The notes under the pieces were generated by a model. The model did no database searches and was not told the origin of the DNA. It was given only the letters and a program-made list of their open reading frames with translations. 8,296 nucleotides of DNA from Planctomycetaceae bacterium (GTDB lineage: Bacteria; Planctomycetota; Planctomycetia; Pirellulales; Thermoguttaceae). The DNA is taken from contig JAITDV010000329.1 in NCBI GenBank assembly GCA_031282385.1, forward strand, positions 1 to 8,296. The letters run 5' to 3'. Shown here in pieces: positions 5,066-8,296 of this stretch; the first letter of the stretch is position 1, and each line of letters opens with the position of its first letter. A program made the position numbers and the translations under genes.

Positions 5066-7198
5066 ATGAAAACGATCAAATATACTTCTTTGTTTTTTTT
5101 GTTGGTTATTTTTACTTTTTTTTTAATTGGTTGTCAGACTTTTGCGCCGGATTATAACACGGTTACAGCGTCGGCTAATGGAGTTGGAGCGGAGCGGGAG
5201 CGGGAACGGGTTAGTTTTTTTGAGTCTGCGAAAAGGTTGTTTATGCCGGATTTTGACAATGAAAATGTTGAGGCGGATTTGAAGGTTGCCGGTCGCAATA
5301 CAGAACACCTGAAACAATCGCCGTCAAAAAACACCCAAAATTATGCGTATGGAAACTCTCTATCAACCAAGCCGCAACAAGCCGCCGTTTACGCGAATCA
5401 ACCTTTATTGCCGCAATTTTATCCATACCCGATAAACAACATCAATACTAACTTTGTACCGCAACAAAATAATTTTGTAACAAAAAATACTCCGCCGATA
5501 AAACAAGACACAAATCAAATTCAAAAAAACAACAAATCATCAAACATTTCGGATCAAATTGTTCAAAGTAAGAATATTGAGGAGAAAAATAATGATATTT
5601 CGCCTAATTTAGTTTCGTCAAATATTTCTGATTTGAAAGTTGAATCAAGTTCAGAACCGGACATGAAACTGAACGAGAAACCCGACTTGAAATCAAATAA
5701 AAAAAAGCCGATCAAAAAATATGCAGTTGATCCGCTTTCACCGCAACATGGCGATTCGGATAATTTTCGTTTATTTTTGAAGGAGCTTGCGGAGATTCCT
5801 GCGGACAAGTTGAAAGTTGACGAGACGGAGTTAATTGAGCGGATAGAGGCATTTCGTGTTGAGAATGCTGTTGCGAAGAGTTCTACATTTGAGAGAGTTG
5901 CGATTGATATTCTTCGTGAAGATATTTTGCCGGATTTTTTGACAGATAAAAAATTACCCAACAAAAAAAATTATGATTCAGCAACTAAATCTGTTTTAAC
6001 CTCAAACAAAAGTGACAATTCCAATTCATCAAGGAAGCCGGATATTGAGCAAGTTTCATATTCGGGTAAACGTAACAACAATTATAACGATCTTTATTGT
6101 AACGATAATTCCAACACCAACAACAATGCACCGTTGCCGGTTGATGTACAGCCTTCTGACGGGAAAAAACAACGTTTATCACCTCTTCAGTATCGTGGAA
6201 TTGAATCTGGAAATTACCGCAATTCGGCAACAACTTCCAGTTTATCTTCCGCAACTACACAATCTATGCCGCTTCTGCCGCAACTTACAAATTCGTGTTC
6301 GGCTTCCACGCCATACTCCAATTTGTCCAATGAGAACCGATTCGATCAAAGAACTCACGACAATAAATTTGTAAGTAATTCACCCAATCAATCAAGCAAT
6401 ATTATTACAGCAAATTATTCGGCGCCGAATCAAAATTATTATCCACATAACAATCAATTACAACTTTCAGACCAAGCCGGCAATTGGGAAATGCAAGTAC
6501 GGCACGCGATAATGTTATTACGGCGGGAAATGGAAATGTCATCTACAGCGCGTACATTTTCAAATGAGGCGAAGTTGCGATTGCTTGAGTTATCGGTTGG
6601 AAATCGCGGCGAGGCGATTAAGCCATTTTGGACGGCAGAACGACCGGTGAATGAATTTTGGACTGATCAGATTCTTGGTCTGTCAACAATTATGGATGAA
6701 GTTGTGACGCCGAATCGTATTACACGTTATGATTCGGCGTTGTTGCGGTTTGACAGTGGTGTTGCGGCGTTGCGTCAAATTTGTCCGTTGCGGCTAAGAA
6801 ACGTGCAACTAATTCAACACGAAGATGCCGCTCATTATTCTTCGTTTGGCAATTTTCAGACGCGGACGGAAGATTGCAAACCGTCTGAAATGATATTTAT
6901 TTATCTTGAATTAGAAAATCCAACAATAAAAAATTCGTCTAAAGGTTATTCGGTACGAGTTGCGGTTGTTTGTGAGATTCTTGATACGGCGTCAAATGTT
7001 GTACAAAAAAATGATAAGGGAATTGTAGAAGATTTTTCAAATGTACAAAAACGCGATCATTTTATCAAGATGGCATTAGAACTCAAAAAAAATCTGCCAC
7101 ATGGTTACTATAAATTACGAATCCGAGTTACCGATCTAAACAGCCACGATGCACAAAAATCAGCAGAAGAACAAATCCCAATCAGAATCATACAATAA
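5066..7198 (+). CDS. Large lipoprotein with disordered linker and planctomycete-like C-terminal domain
   Basis: A 710-residue lipoprotein. Residues 1-23 are a type II signal peptide ending in the lipobox LIGC, with Cys23 as the lipid-bearing residue, so the protein should be anchored to a membrane by its N-terminus. There is no good Shine-Dalgarno site (AGG lies one base before ATG), but the signal peptide fixes the start. A charged patch GAERERERERV (about 41-51) comes from a GC-rich run of GAGCGG-like units. Residues about 60-225 are low-complexity, rich in Asn, Gln, Ser, Pro and Lys. A helical segment follows at about 228-293 (FRLFLKELAEIPADKL...AIDILREDILPDF), then another low-complexity stretch to about 470. 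Residues 471-710 form the conserved part: a helical region (WEMQVRHAIMLLRREMEM), then from about 573 a strand-rich, Ig-like domain (FIYLELENP, GYYKLRIRVTDL). From memory I match that domain to uncharacterised planctomycetal proteins. Function is unknown; a structural or scaffolding envelope role is a guess. Confidence 0.88.
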   Translation: MKTIKYTSLFFLLVIFTFFLIGCQTFAPDYNTVTASANGVGAERERERVSFFESAKRLFMPDFDNENVEADLKVAGRNTEHLKQSPSKNTQNYAYGNSLSTKPQQAAVYANQPLLPQFYPYPINNINTNFVPQQNNFVTKNTPPIKQDTNQIQKNNKSSNISDQIVQSKNIEEKNNDISPNLVSSNISDLKVESSSEPDMKLNEKPDLKSNKKKPIKKYAVDPLSPQHGDSDNFRLFLKELAEIPADKLKVDETELIERIEAFRVENAVAKSSTFERVAIDILREDILPDFLTDKKLPNKKNYDSATKSVLTSNKSDNSNSSRKPDIEQVSYSGKRNNNYNDLYCNDNSNTNNNAPLPVDVQPSDGKKQRLSPLQYRGIESGNYRNSATTSSLSSATTQSMPLLPQLTNSCSASTPYSNLSNENRFDQRTHDNKFVSNSPNQSSNIITANYSAPNQNYYPHNNQLQLSDQAGNWEMQVRHAIMLLRREMEMSSTARTFSNEAKLRLLELSVGNRGEAIKPFWTAERPVNEFWTDQILGLSTIMDEVVTPNRITRYDSALLRFDSGVAALRQICPLRLRNVQLIQHEDAAHYSSFGNFQTRTEDCKPSEMIFIYLELENPTIKNSSKGYSVRVAVVCEILDTASNVVQKNDKGIVEDFSNVQKRDHFIKMALELKKNLPHGYYKLRIRVTDLNSHDAQKSAEEQIPIRIIQ

Positions 7199-7320
7199 AA
7201 ATCCGCAGTAACTATTCAGTTGCGTCATTCCTGCCCCCCCCTCTCCAAAAAAACGACACAAACAACACGATATAAAAGTAAACAACTCTTATTTGTCCAA
7301 TTACCATCAGTAGCCAAATT

Positions 7321-7631
7321 TTCCCTATCCGAATGCGCGGTTATGATTGGATTTTGGGAGTAGCATATTCGACAGCGTTCACGTCATTCTATGCCCTCAA
7401 TCCGCCTATAAACCTGACAGGGGATTCAGATTCGGAATCGGATTTTATTCTGCAAGATCACTTCACGCTGGCGACATTAATACTGTTTATGCCGATGGTT
7501 CGGCACATTGCACAATCAATTCGGTTGACCGTAAAGTATGGCAAAAATTGGGAGCAATTGACGACAACAATGCAAAATTACCAGTGATTCCAAAGCGTAC
7601 TGAACCTGATTCAGTTCCTCAAATTAATTAA
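7321..7631 (+). pseudogene. Frameshifted remnant of a DUF1559 (prepilin-like) protein
   Basis: Two reading frames each encode one part of a DUF1559 C-terminus. In the first frame (to about 7410), RGYDWILGVAYSTAF...ALNPP corresponds to the family's GxxWxDG...TGFxTxLPPN stretch. In the frame one base back (from about 7440), FYSARSLHAGDINTVYADG carries the exact H-X9-DG motif, followed by INSVDRKVWQKLGA, which matches the usual end of these proteins. A single base lost, or two gained, between about 7410 and 7440 explains the switch. The N-terminal part, with the prepilin cleavage site and the pilin-like helix, is missing; stops occur upstream at 7273 and 7279. DUF1559 proteins are type II/IV-secretion-like prepilins, found in very large numbers in planctomycetes. 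The remnant lies 122 bp after the lipoprotein gene. A programmed frameshift is unlikely because the whole 5' part is absent. Confidence 0.75.
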
Positions 7632-7744
7632 AAACGAATTTAATAATCATTTACAAATAACGGATTTAGAAAACAATAAATGACTTATAAAAATAAAAGC
7701 AGACGAGTAATTTCGTCTAATGAGAACTTCTAAAAAATCATTTT

Positions 7745-7865
7745 GTCCACGAATTTTCACGAAAGATCACGAATTAAATAAATTGTGCAAATTCGTGTCA
7801 ATTCGTTGATAAAATAAATTTATTGTCTAAATTCGTCTATCCTGAAAATTTTGATAATTCTGTAA
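7745..7865. repeat. Patch of ACGAATT / AATTCGT short inverted repeats
   Basis: CACGAA(TT) occurs three times (about 7748-7775) and AATTCGT three times in the opposite sense (about 7790-7836), followed by ATCCTGAAAATTTTGAT. This arrangement resembles the CCACGAATTnnCACGAATT type of dispersed intergenic repeat found in many bacterial genomes (recalled, not searched). The surrounding gap (7632-8041) has no gene. It also contains a 6-bp hairpin AGACGA/TCGTCT at 7701-7718. Confidence 0.5.
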
Positions 7866-7884
7866 AAATAGGTTTTTAGAAGTT

Positions 7885-8041
7885 ACCTTAATAGTAGTTA
7901 GTTGTCCCTGAAAAAGTTTTTTTGTTGGTTTACTGGTATCCATCTTGTTCGAGTCGAGTTTGTTTGGATCCCCGTTGGCGAGCGAGAAAGTACGTAAGCG
8001 ACTCTTCACAGACAGGAAGTCGCCTGTTCCTTTTGACTTGG
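7885..8041 (-). other. Probable 3' flank of the IS5-type element
   Basis: The DNA just beyond the transposase stop codon is more GC-rich than the repeat patch to its left and probably belongs to the insertion sequence. A hairpin-like pair GCGACT/AGTCGC lies around 7998-8023. The stretch near 7890-7920 (AGTTGTCCCTGAAAAAG), where composition changes, is a candidate for the terminal inverted repeat. The matching end lies outside the window, so the boundary cannot be proven. The 60-codon minus-strand frame here has no family resemblance and is not called. Confidence 0.3.
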
Positions 8042-8296
8042 TTACAGCCTCAGGTCACCATCGACATACGATGAAGAGTACCTCGCAGAGAGTTTGCGTA
8101 GAATCTTCATCAAGTTGAATCCCGTCGCGGCGCCAATCACATTCAAAATATCGCCCGTGACGCCACGCAAAAAGTTACGGCATAGACGATGACCACTTTT
8201 TAAGTGACTAATGATCGGTTCAATACTGCTGCGACGTTTCTTGCGGCGTTTCTCACAACCGCGAAGTTCGGAATTGCTTGTTCCGTGAATCAATAA
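8042..8296 (-). CDS. IS5-type DDE transposase, C-terminal part
   Basis: The frame is open to the window edge, so only the last 84 residues are seen. KRRSSIEPIISHLKSGHRLCRNFLRG carries the C-terminal catalytic signature of IS4/IS5-type transposases: R, three residues, E, six residues, K. The catalytic Glu is encoded at 8219-8221, while the Tyr often found before the Arg is not present. GDILNVIGAATGFNLMKILRKL then matches the usual C-terminal helix (GDxxNAxLAAAGxNxxxLLR). These enzymes cut and paste their own element through a DDE active site; the two Asp residues would lie beyond the edge. The visible end is intact, without stop or frameshift. It converges on the DUF1559 remnant, so this end of the window is a site of decay and insertion. 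Confidence 0.88.
   Translation of the reverse strand, partial: LLIHGTSNSELRGCEKRRKKRRSSIEPIISHLKSGHRLCRNFLRGVTGDILNVIGAATGFNLMKILRKLSARYSSSYVDGDLRL

Noticed and set aside
7827..8009. 60-codon minus-strand frame downstream of the transposase
   Set aside because: It spans the repeat patch and the IS flank, with no family match and no ribosome site.

Overview
The window is AT-rich bacterial DNA with wide, repeat-filled spacers. It most likely comes from a low-GC member of the Planctomycetes, possibly Pirellulales-like. Three things point there: a lipoprotein whose C-terminal domain resembles one I associate with planctomycetal proteins, a broken DUF1559 gene ending in the H-X9-DG motif that is greatly expanded in that phylum, and a short autotransporter-barrel protein. 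This assignment is an inference from protein families; there is no rRNA or other phylogenetic marker here.

Layout. Positions 1-119 hold a partial miniature transposable element (MITE). Positions 336-440 hold a dispersed repeat with a terminator-like hairpin. A secreted serpin lies at 451-1617 on the minus strand. A 543-bp divergent spacer separates it from a membrane-anchored protein of unknown function (2161-2943, plus). Immediately after that stop codon is a second copy of the same terminator-bearing repeat, in mirror orientation. An outer-membrane autotransporter-type beta-barrel follows (3275-4399, plus). A complete MITE with perfect 19-bp terminal inverted repeats lies at 4470-4663, inverted relative to the first. 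Next come a cluster of five hairpins (4727-4952) containing a third copy of the repeat, a 710-residue lipoprotein (5066-7198, plus), a frameshifted DUF1559 remnant (about 7321-7631), a patch of short inverted repeats (7745-7865), and the C-terminal end of an IS5-type transposase running off the right edge (8042-8296, minus).

All four intact genes carry export or membrane signals: serpin signal peptide, N-terminal membrane anchor, outer-membrane barrel, lipobox. The window therefore looks like an accessory cell-envelope region. The genes are not a compact operon; each is separated by 300 bp or more of repeat DNA. No joint pathway can be shown. A secreted protease inhibitor fits protection of surface proteins from host, competitor or self proteases, but that is inference.

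I see no CRISPR array, tRNA, rRNA or recognisable defence system. The most unusual structure is the nested mirror symmetry of the left half: inverted MITEs outside, inverted terminator repeats inside, and divergent genes at the centre.
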